DNA from: Puniceicoccaceae bacterium 5H
Lineage (GTDB): Bacteria; Verrucomicrobiota; Verrucomicrobiia; Opitutales; Oceanipulchritudinaceae
Length of the DNA: 64,000 nucleotides
Direction of reading: 5' to 3'
NCBI GenBank assembly: GCA_009772895.1
Contig: WOUP01000005.1
Coordinates: 62,001-126,000, forward strand
Part shown: piece after piece, positions 27,292 to 34,933 of the stretch
Position numbering within the stretch: the first letter of the stretch is position 1
How the letters are laid out: the number at the start of each line of letters is the position of its first letter
Notes under the pieces: model-generated
The model's input: the letters and a program-made list of their open reading frames with translations, nothing else
Told to the model about the DNA's origin: nothing
Databases searched by the model: none
Program-made: the position numbers and the translations under genes

Positions 27292-27303
27292 AAACGATCG
27301 TTT
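27292..27303. repeat. 12-bp perfect palindrome AAACGATCGTTT
   Basis: AAACGATCGTTT lies 18 bases after the helicase stop, in the 253-bp gap before the PEP-CTERM gene. No T-run follows, so it is not a good terminator. It could be a protein-binding site or chance. Nothing else is recognised in this gap. Confidence 0.3.
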
Positions 27304-27527
27304 GAAATCAGGAGGAGCAGAAGCTTCATCCGCACTTTGGGTCACGCACCACACAAGGTGGGAATTATCCCTTTGAGGTTAAAAATCCACTACAAAAGGT
27401 AGTTACGCCGGCACTGCGTAAGGATTACTTGTACCAAGTTAGCCTCGGTACCTGCAATCGTGGTCATTAAAAAGAGGTTTCTCGTTTAATACACGTTACT
27501 GCTCGTTCAATGCAGCTATGTATCGGT

Positions 27528-28184
27528 ATGAAAAAGCTCATCTTGAACCTCTTCGCGATCTGCCTGATCGCGGCCTCTTGTAGCGCTTTTGTGCGCATAG
27601 ACGGCCTCACCTTCACCGTCGCTGACGCGGCGTATTTTCATTCTTCCTCCACCACACCGCTCCCCAACCTCGCAGAAGTCGGCGAGATGTACTACGGTGG
27701 AGCGGAGGAGCAGGCCCGTGGCATGTCCGAATTCGACATCACCGGACTGACCCTGCCGGCGGCCAAAGCCTACGTGCAATTCGAAGTCGTCAACGACGGC
27801 GGCCTCTTCTTTACCAACGACTTCTCTTTCGACGGCAATATCGCCGCCGAAATGTATCGCGGGAACAACACGGAAGACCTCACGGACTTCTGGATCCCGA
27901 GCTTCGTGCAAGTGGCCGACATCAGCACCACCGGCCTCATGGTCGGGCAGACGCTGATGGTCGAAGTCACCGAAGCCCTCAACTACGCCATGTCGAAGGG
28001 AGACAGTGCCCTGGGCATCCGTCTGCAGGCCGATCCGCTCTACTACGTCAACGGCGGCGCCTGGACCTTCGGCGACTTCGAAATGCTCTACACCGCGGTG
28101 CCGGAAGCCAGGACGACCGGCGCCCTGGCCTTGGTGGGGCTCGGCGTAATGCTCTTCGCCCTGCGGCGACGGCGTCTCGCCTAG
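27528..28184 (+). CDS. PEP-CTERM-type sorted surface protein
   Basis: A 218-residue exported protein: signal peptide MKKLILNLFAICLIAASCSA, a beta-rich middle (FDITGLTLPAAKAYVQFEVV, LGIRLQADPLYYV) that recalls DNRLRE/TNFR-like surface modules, and a tripartite C-terminus VPEARTTGALALVGLGVMLF then ALRRRRLA. The VPEA motif, hydrophobic helix and Arg cluster are the PEP-CTERM sorting signal processed by exosortase in exopolysaccharide-producing Gram-negatives. It is written VPEA rather than VPEP. The start at 27528 is preferred to the ATG at 27510 for the signal peptide. No exosortase gene is in the window. Confidence 0.85.
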   Translation: MKKLILNLFAICLIAASCSAFVRIDGLTFTVADAAYFHSSSTTPLPNLAEVGEMYYGGAEEQARGMSEFDITGLTLPAAKAYVQFEVVNDGGLFFTNDFSFDGNIAAEMYRGNNTEDLTDFWIPSFVQVADISTTGLMVGQTLMVEVTEALNYAMSKGDSALGIRLQADPLYYVNGGAWTFGDFEMLYTAVPEARTTGALALVGLGVMLFALRRRRLA

Positions 28185-28216
28185 CCCGCTACGGGCGACC
28201 TCTGGGTTGTAGCTTC

Positions 28217-28254
28217 GCACCCATCTCGCGTGTCGGGGTGGGTGCTTTCTTGTT
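28217..28254 (+). terminator. Hairpin and T-rich tract: terminator of the PEP-CTERM gene or pyr leader attenuator
   Basis: GCACCCA (28217-28223) pairs with TGGGTGC (28239-28245) and is followed by TTTCTTGTT. It lies 33 bases after the PEP-CTERM stop and about 55 bases before pyrR. A terminator for the upstream gene is the simplest reading. An attenuator for the pyr operon is possible, but no PyrR-binding loop or antiterminator was identified. Confidence 0.6.
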
Positions 28255-28300
28255 ACCGCAAAACCTGTACTTTCCCGTTGCACCCCCGCGCTGCGTGGTC

Positions 28301-28846
28301 ATGGTTTACCACTCGGCGATGCACTTCCCCCAGGTTGACAGCAAGAGCCTCGACGCGGCGCTGGAAAAACTCGCGCGCGAGCTCAAATCCTATCTCGAGC
28401 CCAAGCCCCGGGCGGCCCTCGTCGGCATTGCCAACGGCGGCATCACGCTGGCCCAGCTGCTGGCCGCGCGGATCGGCGGCGACCTGCCCGTCGGCGTCGT
28501 CAACTCCAGCTTTCACCGCGACGACGTCACGCTGAAGCTACTGCCCTCGAACTTCGCCCTGACGGATCTCGATTTCGAGATCGACGGCGCCACCATCGTG
28601 CTGGTCGACGACGTGTTCGCCACCGGTCGCACCGTGCGCGCCGCACTCAACGAGCTGTTCGACTACGGGCGGCCCGAAGAGGTCTGCGTGGCCGCGCTGG
28701 TCGACATCAACCAGAAGAAGCTGCCGCTGCACCCCGATTTCGTCGGACTTTCTCTAGAACTGGAACCCGGCCAGAAGGTCAAGGTCCGCCTCAACCCGGA
28801 CGAACCCGCGGCCCACATCATCGAGTTGGAACACAGCCCCGCATGA
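28301..28846 (+). CDS. pyrR: PyrR-type bifunctional regulator / uracil phosphoribosyltransferase
   Basis: A 181-residue type I phosphoribosyltransferase with the PRPP loop TIVLVDDVFATGRTVRAAL, IANGGITLAQLLAARIG and a flexible NSSFHRDDVTLK loop. It heads the pyr genes and overlaps pyrB by ATGA. PyrR regulates pyr genes through mRNA attenuation in Firmicutes; whether it binds RNA here is open, since only a single hairpin is visible upstream. An ATG at 28319 (MHFPQVDSK) is an alternative start. Confidence 0.88.
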   Translation: MVYHSAMHFPQVDSKSLDAALEKLARELKSYLEPKPRAALVGIANGGITLAQLLAARIGGDLPVGVVNSSFHRDDVTLKLLPSNFALTDLDFEIDGATIVLVDDVFATGRTVRAALNELFDYGRPEEVCVAALVDINQKKLPLHPDFVGLSLELEPGQKVKVRLNPDEPAAHIIELEHSPA

Positions 28847-29811
28847 GCACCACCACCACCTGGCGGCACAAAGACCTCACGAGCATAGAGCGACTGACGC
28901 GTGAGGAAATCGAGACCGTTCACCACTACGCCGCCCAATTCAAACAGAGCCTGGGCCGCACGCAAAAGAAGCTGCCGACCCTGCGCGGCAAGACGGTCAT
29001 CAACCTCTTTATCGAGCCGAGCACCCGCACCCGCGTCGCCTTCGAGATCGCGGCCAAGCGCCTCAGCGCCGACGTCACCACGATCGAGGAGGCCGCCAGC
29101 AGCCTCGTGAAGGGCGAAAGCCTGCGCGACACCGCCGAGGTGATCCAGGCCCTCAACGCCGACCTGATCGTGATGCGCCACCGCTCGCCGGGCTCCGCCG
29201 ATTACCTCGGCAAGATCCTCAACATTCCGGTCATCAATGCCGGCGACGGCGCTCACGAGCACCCGACGCAGGCCCTGCTCGACACCTTTACGATGAAGGA
29301 ACGCCTGGGCGACCTCGCCGGCCGCAAGGTCACCATCCTCGGCGACATCCTCTTCAGCCGCGTGGCGCGCTCCAACATCTGGGCGCTGAAAAAGCTGGGC
29401 GCCCACATTACCCTTTGCGGGCCGGCGACCCTGATCCCCGAATCCTTCCGCAGCCTGGGTTGCGAGATTACCCACAACCTGCGTGCCGCCCTCGCCGATG
29501 CCGACGTGGTCATGCTGCTGCGCATCCAGCACGAGCGCCAGGCCAGCACCCACTTCCCCAGCCTCGGCGAATACAAGGCCCTCTACAGCCTCAACGAGGA
29601 GCGGGCGTCGTGGCTCAAGCCCGATGCGATCATCATGCACCCCGGCCCGGTCAACCGCGGGGTCGAGATCGACTCCGCCCTCGCCGACAGCAAGCAATCC
29701 GTCATCCTCGAGCAGGTCACCAACGGCATCGTGACCCGCATGGCCGCCCTTTTCCTCTGCCTGACCAAGGCCAACGAGCTCAACAACGCCCAGGCCCCCG
29801 CCCAGTCATGA
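28843..29811 (+). CDS. pyrB: Aspartate carbamoyltransferase catalytic chain
   Basis: A 322-residue cytoplasmic enzyme that joins carbamoyl phosphate and aspartate, the committed step of pyrimidine synthesis. Visible are the carbamoyl-phosphate loop IEPSTRTRVAFE, SSLVKGESLRDT, GDGAHEHPTQALLDTF, the aspartate-binding loop with RIQHERQ and the C-terminal HPGPVNRGVEI. A regulatory pyrI is absent, consistent with the class using PyrR and a pyrC partner. Its stop overlaps pyrC by four bases. Confidence 0.97.
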   Translation: MSTTTTWRHKDLTSIERLTREEIETVHHYAAQFKQSLGRTQKKLPTLRGKTVINLFIEPSTRTRVAFEIAAKRLSADVTTIEEAASSLVKGESLRDTAEVIQALNADLIVMRHRSPGSADYLGKILNIPVINAGDGAHEHPTQALLDTFTMKERLGDLAGRKVTILGDILFSRVARSNIWALKKLGAHITLCGPATLIPESFRSLGCEITHNLRAALADADVVMLLRIQHERQASTHFPSLGEYKALYSLNEERASWLKPDAIIMHPGPVNRGVEIDSALADSKQSVILEQVTNGIVTRMAALFLCLTKANELNNAQAPAQS

Positions 29812-31112
29812 GTATTCTCTGGATCAAGAACGGTCGTGTGATCGACCCCGCCAACCAACGCGACGCCGTCGGCGATGTGTTTGCCGTGGACGGCAGGATC
29901 GTGGCGGAACTGAGCGCCGAACAACAGCAACAGGCCGAGGTGATCGACGCCGGCGGCCAGATCGTATGCCCCGGCCTCGTCGACGTGCACGTGCACCTGC
30001 GCGAGCCCGGCCAGACGCACAAGGAAGACATCCGCTCCGGCTCCCGTGCGGCCGCGGCCGGCGGTTTTACGACCATCGTCTGCATGCCCAACACCAGCCC
30101 GGTAGCGGACAACAGCGGCACGATCGAGCGCATCCGCAATTCGGCCAAAGCCAACAGCATCGTGCACCTCTACCCCACCGGCACCCTGACCGTCGGCATG
30201 AAGGGCGAGGCACTGGCCCCGATCGGCAGCCTCAAGCAGGCCAAGGTCGTGGCGGTGACGGACGACGGCAAGTGCGTGCAGAACAACGAGCTGATGCGCC
30301 GCGCGGTCGAATACGCCCACATGCTCGACCTCGTCGTGATGGACCACTGCCAGGACGACACCCTGACCAAGGGTGCGGCCATGAACGAGGGTGAGTGGTC
30401 GATGCGACTGGGCCTGACCGGTTGGCCTGCAGCGGCGGAAGACATCATCATCGCCCGCAACATCGTGCTGGCCGAGACCACCGGCGCGCACATCCACATG
30501 CAGCACGTCAGCACCAAGGGCGGCGTGGAGCTGATCCGCGAAGCCAAGAAGCGCGGCATCCGCGTGAGCGGCGAGGCCATGCCCCACCACGCCTTCTTCA
30601 CCGACGAGGCCTGCAAGGACTACAACCCCAATTTCAAGATGAACCCGCCGTTGCGCACGGCGGAAGACCGCGAGGCCGTCATCCAGGGCGTGATCGACGG
30701 CGCGCTGGAAATCATCGCGACCGACCACGCCCCCCACACCGATTACGAGAAGGATTGCGAGTTCGACAAGGCACCCTTTGGCGTGATCGGCATGGAGACC
30801 GCCCTGGCCGTCTGCCTCGAAGTGTGGCACCACAGCGGTTTTCTCGAGCTGCCGGCCCTGCTGCAACGCATGACCGAGCAGCCGGCCAAGCTCGTCGGCC
30901 TGCCCGCCGGCACCTTGAGCCCGGACGCAGTGGCCGACGTCTGTATCTTCGACCCCAACGAACGCTGGACCGTCGATCCGCTGAAGTTCCAGAGCAAATC
31001 CATGAATTGCCCGTGGAACGGCATGACGCTGCGCGGTCGCGTAAAGCACACCATCCGCGCCGGTGAGCGCATCTGGGACGGCGAACAGATCCTCGAGCCC
31101 AGCGCCTCATGA
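29808..31112 (+). CDS. pyrC: Dihydroorotase (PyrC/PyrX-type, class I)
   Basis: A 434-residue amidohydrolase that cyclises carbamoyl-aspartate. It starts MSILWIKNGRVIDPANQ, has the metal motif DVHVHLREPGQTHKEDI, HMQHVSTKGGVELI, GEAMPHHAFF and IATDHAPHT with the catalytic Asp. These binuclear-site residues look complete, so it is probably an active dihydroorotase rather than a non-catalytic ATCase partner. Translationally coupled at both ends (ATGA with pyrB and with the CPBP gene). Confidence 0.95.
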   Translation: MSILWIKNGRVIDPANQRDAVGDVFAVDGRIVAELSAEQQQQAEVIDAGGQIVCPGLVDVHVHLREPGQTHKEDIRSGSRAAAAGGFTTIVCMPNTSPVADNSGTIERIRNSAKANSIVHLYPTGTLTVGMKGEALAPIGSLKQAKVVAVTDDGKCVQNNELMRRAVEYAHMLDLVVMDHCQDDTLTKGAAMNEGEWSMRLGLTGWPAAAEDIIIARNIVLAETTGAHIHMQHVSTKGGVELIREAKKRGIRVSGEAMPHHAFFTDEACKDYNPNFKMNPPLRTAEDREAVIQGVIDGALEIIATDHAPHTDYEKDCEFDKAPFGVIGMETALAVCLEVWHHSGFLELPALLQRMTEQPAKLVGLPAGTLSPDAVADVCIFDPNERWTVDPLKFQSKSMNCPWNGMTLRGRVKHTIRAGERIWDGEQILEPSAS

Positions 31113-31984
31113 CCGACGAGTTGTCGTCCCTCGATCCCCAGCAGCTCATTCCCATCGGCATCTACATGCTGGTGCTGCTGACGGGGGGCCTGATCCTGAC
31201 GACCCGCTTCATTTCGCGCCTCAAGGCCGAGCCGAGCCTGCTCACGCCGCGGCTCACGCGCTGGCGCATCTCCCTGATCGAGAGTCTGATCTTCGGCTGT
31301 GCCGTGGTCGCCGTCTACAGCATGGCGATCTCGGTCGTCGGTCAGCTCCAGAGCACCATCACCGCGATCTGGCCCGATACGCCGGCCGCGATGGACGTCT
31401 TCGGCACTTTCACCATGGAGGTGATGCTGATCCTGACCGTTCTGGGGCTCTACAAGTATTTCGGCGAAGAGGAAAAGGGCCGCATCAGCCCCCACCCGCT
31501 GCCGCTCTTCCAGGCCTTCAACATCGGTGCGCTCAGCATGGTGGCCGCCTACCCCGTGCTCTTCGGGGTCAACCTCGCGTGGAGCTGGCTGCTGGAGCTC
31601 CTGATCAGCCTGGGCGTCAACATCCAGATCCAGGCCCAGCCGGCCGTGACGATGATCATGGAGATGAACTCGCCCGTGCTGCTGGCGCTGCTGATCTTTG
31701 CCGCCGTGGTCATGGCGCCCATCGCGGAGGAGCTGGTCTTTCGTGCCGGGCTCTACCGCATGTGCCGCGACCGCCTGCCCACCAGCGTTTCGGTGATCAT
31801 CACGAGCCTTTTGTTTGCGCTGGTGCACTTTCATTGGCAGGGTATCCCCGGCCTGTTCCTCGTCGGCGTTTCGCTGGCGCTGATCTACGAATTCACCGGT
31901 GACATCAAGGCCTCGATGGCCTTCCACATGGCCTTCAACCTCAACTCGGTCATCATGATGTTCCTCGTCCCCCACGTCGCATGA
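31109..31984 (+). CDS. CPBP-family intramembrane metalloprotease
   Basis: A 291-residue membrane protein with about seven helices. The CAAX/CPBP (Abi-type) motifs are in the C-terminal third: APIAEELVFRAGLYR (paired Glu and Arg), LLFALVHFHWQG (His) and MAFHMAFNLNSVIMMF (His and Asn). Family members cleave within membranes or serve in maturation or immunity; the substrate is unknown. It is inserted in the pyr-thiL-tsaE chain with ATGA overlaps on both sides, so expression is coupled to pyrC and thiL. Confidence 0.88.
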   Translation: MTDELSSLDPQQLIPIGIYMLVLLTGGLILTTRFISRLKAEPSLLTPRLTRWRISLIESLIFGCAVVAVYSMAISVVGQLQSTITAIWPDTPAAMDVFGTFTMEVMLILTVLGLYKYFGEEEKGRISPHPLPLFQAFNIGALSMVAAYPVLFGVNLAWSWLLELLISLGVNIQIQAQPAVTMIMEMNSPVLLALLIFAAVVMAPIAEELVFRAGLYRMCRDRLPTSVSVIITSLLFALVHFHWQGIPGLFLVGVSLALIYEFTGDIKASMAFHMAFNLNSVIMMFLVPHVA

Positions 31985-32952
31985 GCGCCACCTATCCCCT
32001 CTTTTCCGAGCACAAAGAAGAGACGATCGCCGCCTGGGGCGAGGTGCAGTTGTTGGGCTATATCCGCGAATGGCTGGGCGACGCCACCCCGCCGGCGCCA
32101 CACGGCATGGGCGACGACACCGCGGTGCTGCCCGACGACGCCGGCAACGTCATTACGACCGATTCGCTGGTCTTTGGCCGACACTTTACCACCGCGCTGC
32201 CGCCGGAGCTGGCGGGCGAGAAACTGCTCAAGCGCAACCTGAGCGACATCGCGGCCATGGGTGCCAAGCCCACCGTGGCCGTGTTGGCCGGCTTCTTCCC
32301 CGCCAACTTGCGCCAGGACTGGCTGCAGCGGTTTACCGAAGGGCTCGGACGCTGCGCCGTCGAGTGGGGCACGCGCATTGTGGGCGGCGATCTGGCGCAG
32401 ATCAATGCCGGTTGGAGCGCCAACCTGACACTGCTGGGGCACGCCGCACGCCCTGTCCTGCGCACGGGAGCAGGCATTGGCGACTGGATCTTCGTTACGG
32501 GTCAGCTCGGCGGCTCCATCGTCTCCTGGCACGCCCGCTTCACCCCGCGCCTCAAGGAGGGCCAATGGCTCGCCCAACAGCCGGAAATCGTCAGCATGAT
32601 CGATCTGACCGACGGCATCGCCAAGGACTTGCCCGCCCTGATGACGCCCGACCAGCAAGCGCTCGTCAACCGCAGTGACCTGCCCCTGCGTCTCGAAGCC
32701 AAAGAGCAGGAAGCGGGCGGCAGCGGTAAGCACGCCTGGCAGCACGCCCTGACCGACGGCGAGGACTACGAGCTGCTCTTCACCTGGCGCGGCGATGCGA
32801 CCGAGCTGCGCGAACGCTGGCCCTTTACCGGCACCGATCTCACCTGCATCGGCCGGATCGAAGAACGCCCGAGCCCGGATGCCCCGTTGCTACTCGACCC
32901 GATGGACGAATTGCCTTTGCTGAAGGCCAGCGGCTATGAGCATTTTCGCTGA
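31981..32952 (+). CDS. thiL: Thiamine-monophosphate kinase
   Basis: A 323-residue ThiL of the AIR-synthetase-like fold; makes thiamine diphosphate from the monophosphate with ATP. Visible are HGMGDDTAVLPDDAG, the metal loop TTDSLVFGRHFT, KLLKRNLSDIAAMGAKP, TRIVGGDLAQ, LTDGIAKDL and ALTDGEDYELLF. The glycine-rich region and the acidic ligands are intact. Its stop lies inside tsaE (16 bases of overlap). Confidence 0.93.
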   Translation: MSATYPLFSEHKEETIAAWGEVQLLGYIREWLGDATPPAPHGMGDDTAVLPDDAGNVITTDSLVFGRHFTTALPPELAGEKLLKRNLSDIAAMGAKPTVAVLAGFFPANLRQDWLQRFTEGLGRCAVEWGTRIVGGDLAQINAGWSANLTLLGHAARPVLRTGAGIGDWIFVTGQLGGSIVSWHARFTPRLKEGQWLAQQPEIVSMIDLTDGIAKDLPALMTPDQQALVNRSDLPLRLEAKEQEAGGSGKHAWQHALTDGEDYELLFTWRGDATELRERWPFTGTDLTCIGRIEERPSPDAPLLLDPMDELPLLKASGYEHFR

Positions 32953-33370
32953 CCTGAAATCCGGCCTCATCACCGACGCGCCTGAAGCCACCGAAGCCCT
33001 GGGCCGTCGCCTCGCCGCCGAACTGCCGAGAGAAGCCTACCTGGCCCTGCGCGGCGACCTCGGCGTCGGCAAGACCACCTTTGTCCGCGGCCTCGCGCGC
33101 GGGTTGGGCATCGACAAGCACATCACCAGCCCGACCTTCAACATCTACACGCTCTACCGCGGCTCGCGTCACCTCCTGCACATGGACGCCTACCGGCTCT
33201 CGAGCGCCCGCGACGCCGAGGACCTGACGCTGGAGGAGTTCCTGAACCCACCCTTCATCGCCGTCGTCGAGTGGCCCGATAACATCACCGAGTGGTTCCC
33301 GCCCGAAACCTTCTGGCTCGAATTCTCCATCCTCACCCCCGGCCGCCACCAGATCCGGCTCGTCGGGTAA
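32936..33370 (+). CDS. tsaE: tRNA threonylcarbamoyladenosine biosynthesis ATPase TsaE
   Basis: A 144-residue P-loop protein needed with TsaB, TsaC and TsaD for t6A37 in ANN-decoding tRNAs. It has Walker A LRGDLGVGKTTFVRGLA (about 38-54), SPTFNIYTLYRG, LHMDAYRL and AVVEWPDNI. The ATG at 32936 gives 144 residues, within the usual range, and overlaps thiL. tsaE often neighbours thiL in Verrucomicrobia-like operons, as I recall. Confidence 0.94.
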   Translation: MSIFADLKSGLITDAPEATEALGRRLAAELPREAYLALRGDLGVGKTTFVRGLARGLGIDKHITSPTFNIYTLYRGSRHLLHMDAYRLSSARDAEDLTLEEFLNPPFIAVVEWPDNITEWFPPETFWLEFSILTPGRHQIRLVG

Positions 33371-33422
33371 AATGCGCTTTTCGCGGCTTGATCCCGGGGC
33401 GAAGGTCGCTCCTGCTAGAGGC

Positions 33423-34136
33423 ATGTTTCAGCACATCGTGATTTTGACCGGCTCGGGGATTTCGGCGGAATCCGGCATCCGCACCTACCGGGGCGATGAG
33501 GGCCTGTGGGAAAACCATCGGCTGGAAGATGTCGCGACGCCGGAGGCCTTTGCCGCCAATCCGGACCTCGTCTACCGCTTTTACAACGAGCGGCGGCGAC
33601 AGCTGAAAAGCCCCGAGATCCGCCCCAACCCCGCGCATGAGGCCATTGCACGCCTGCAACGCGAGTATCCGGGCCAGGTTGCGCTGATCACGCAAAACGT
33701 CGACAATCTGCACGAACAGGCCGGCAGCAAACAGGTCTGGCACATGCACGGCGCCCTCACCCGCGCACGTTGCACCGCCTGCGAGCAATCACGCGCGTGG
33801 CATGACGACCTGGATGCCTCCCACGCCTGCCCGGATTGCGGCCAGAGAAGCACCCTGCGGCCCGACATCGTATGGTTTGGCGAAATGCCGATGGGCCTGG
33901 AACACATCGTCGAGCAAGTCGAACACTGCGACCTCTTCATCGCCATCGGCACCAGCGGTGTCGTCTACCCGGCGGCCGGCCTCGTCCAGATCGCCCGTCA
34001 ACAAGCCCTCGCCCACACCGTCTGCCTGACGCTCGACCCGCCGGTCAACGAACACCAGTTCCACGACTACCAGCAAGGCCTCGCCAGCGAACTCGTGCCC
34101 CAACTCGTCGACGCCCTGTTGGCCGAAGAGAAATAG
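33423..34136 (+). CDS. cobB: Sirtuin-type NAD-dependent protein deacylase
   Basis: A 237-residue Sir2 protein starting MFQHIVILTGSGISAESGIR. It has the NAD loop GSGISAESGIRTYRG, TQNVDNLHEQAG, the catalytic His in WHMHGAL and four zinc Cys residues (RCTAC, then CPDC). The Tyr and Arg in YRFYNERRRQ match the class III (CobB/SIRT5-like) desuccinylase signature. A start at 33372 would add 17 untypical residues. Last gene of the pyr-thiL-tsaE chain, 52 bases after tsaE. Confidence 0.93.
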   Translation: MFQHIVILTGSGISAESGIRTYRGDEGLWENHRLEDVATPEAFAANPDLVYRFYNERRRQLKSPEIRPNPAHEAIARLQREYPGQVALITQNVDNLHEQAGSKQVWHMHGALTRARCTACEQSRAWHDDLDASHACPDCGQRSTLRPDIVWFGEMPMGLEHIVEQVEHCDLFIAIGTSGVVYPAAGLVQIARQQALAHTVCLTLDPPVNEHQFHDYQQGLASELVPQLVDALLAEEK

Positions 34137-34149
34137 GCAGGTAGCAGCC

Positions 34150-34252
34150 TTAGCCACAAAAAGCACACAAGACACAGAAACCCCAAAGAAGTAACGGTAG
34201 ACGCAAGCAGACAGGGTTCCCCCTTTTGTGTCTTTTGTGCCGTCTGTGGCCC
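34150..34252. repeat. Copy 1 of a ~105-bp repeat that carries its own inverted arms
   Basis: Begins TTAGCCACAAAAAGCACAC and ends TTTTGTGCCGTCTGTGGCC. The two ends are imperfect inverted repeats (CCACA-4-GCACA-1-AAGACACA on one side, the complement on the other). The middle reads AACGGTAGACGCAAGCAG then a GGGTT and C-run. It lies just 3' of the sirtuin gene and before the GxxExxY gene, and matches copy 2 at 34716-34821 almost throughout. Confidence 0.9.
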
Positions 34253-34339
34253 ATCCAACCCTGCTTCCAGCCCGAAACAAGAAGAAAAGTCTGTCCATCC
34301 TGATCCGCACAACTTTTGCTAAGTAGCAGAGATCTAACG

Positions 34340-34705
34340 ATGAAGATGGATCAGCTTGTAGACATGGTTCGGCAGACGGGTTACGAAACGCACGTCTATT
34401 TCAAGAACGGCTTTCTGGAGAAAGTCTATGAAAACGCCCTCGCAAGAAGGCTTCGCGTCCAAGGGCTTGCGGTCTCCCAGCAACACGCCCTGACCGTTTA
34501 CGACGAAGACGGCTCCATCGTGGGCGAATATCTTGCCGATCTACTGGTTGAAGACTGCCTGATCGTCGAGTTAAAAGCCGTCCGGGCACTAAATGACATG
34601 CACACGGCGCAGGTTCTCTCTTATCTCAAGACTTCACGTCTCAAACACGGCATGCTGTTGAACTTCGGTGCGCCCAAATTTGAAGTACGCAAGCTGGTCC
34701 TGTGA
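34340..34705 (+). CDS. GxxExxY-family protein
   Basis: A 121-residue protein with the family motif GFLEKVYENALARRL (GxxExxY at G-F-L-E-K-V-Y), AVSQQHALTVYDEDG, GEYLADLLVEDCLIVELKAV and LNFGAPKFEVRKLVL. The D-x(n)-E-x-K-like LLVEDCLIVELKA arrangement resembles a PD-(D/E)XK nuclease core, but this is only suggestive. The gene fits between two ~105-bp repeats (64 bases upstream from start to repeat end region and 11 bases downstream of the stop). An in-frame start at 34316 is possible. Function unknown. Confidence 0.88.
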   Translation: MKMDQLVDMVRQTGYETHVYFKNGFLEKVYENALARRLRVQGLAVSQQHALTVYDEDGSIVGEYLADLLVEDCLIVELKAVRALNDMHTAQVLSYLKTSRLKHGMLLNFGAPKFEVRKLVL

Positions 34706-34715
34706 AAAGATTATT

Positions 34716-34821
34716 TTAGCCACAAAAAGCACACAAGACACAGAAAATTCAAAGAAAAACGGTAGACAGACGCAAGCAGGCACGGGTTACCCCTTTTGTG
34801 TCTTTTGTGCCTTCTGTGGCC
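34716..34821. repeat. Copy 2 of the ~105-bp repeat with inverted arms
   Basis: Direct repeat of 34150-34252, starting TTAGCCACAAAAAGCACAC and ending TTGTGCCTTCTGTGGCC. Differences from copy 1 are a few substitutions and short indels, such as an extra AGA in GGTAGACAGACGCAAGCAGG. It starts 11 bases after the GxxExxY stop. Confidence 0.9.
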
Positions 34822-34850
34822 AATATCCCACCTCCTTCCGCCACCACGAA

Positions 34851-34878
34851 ACAAGGCACCGATCTCGCGACCGGTGCC
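34851..34878 (-). terminator. Probable terminator of thrS
   Basis: On the minus strand, stem GGCACCG/CGGTGCC with a 10-nt loop is followed by TTGTTTCG, about 55 bases past the thrS stop. Confidence 0.6.
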
Positions 34879-34889
34879 TGGAAAGCTTA

Positions 34890-34912
34890 TCTGTCTTTTC
34901 TGCCTTCTCTGG
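34890..34912. repeat. Third, degenerate copy of one repeat arm
   Basis: TCTGTCTTTTCTGCCTTCTC then TGG matches the right arm of copy 2 (TGTGTCTTTTGTGCCTTCTG then TGG) at 20 of 23 positions. All three differences are G to C in TGTG/TGTG-like words. It lies 21 bases from the thrS stop. Confidence 0.55.
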
Positions 34913-34933
34913 TAAAAGAAGAGGCGGCGGGTT

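Noticed and set aside
29583-31049. A 488-codon minus-strand frame
   Set aside because: Antisense to pyrB/pyrC, which are unambiguous.
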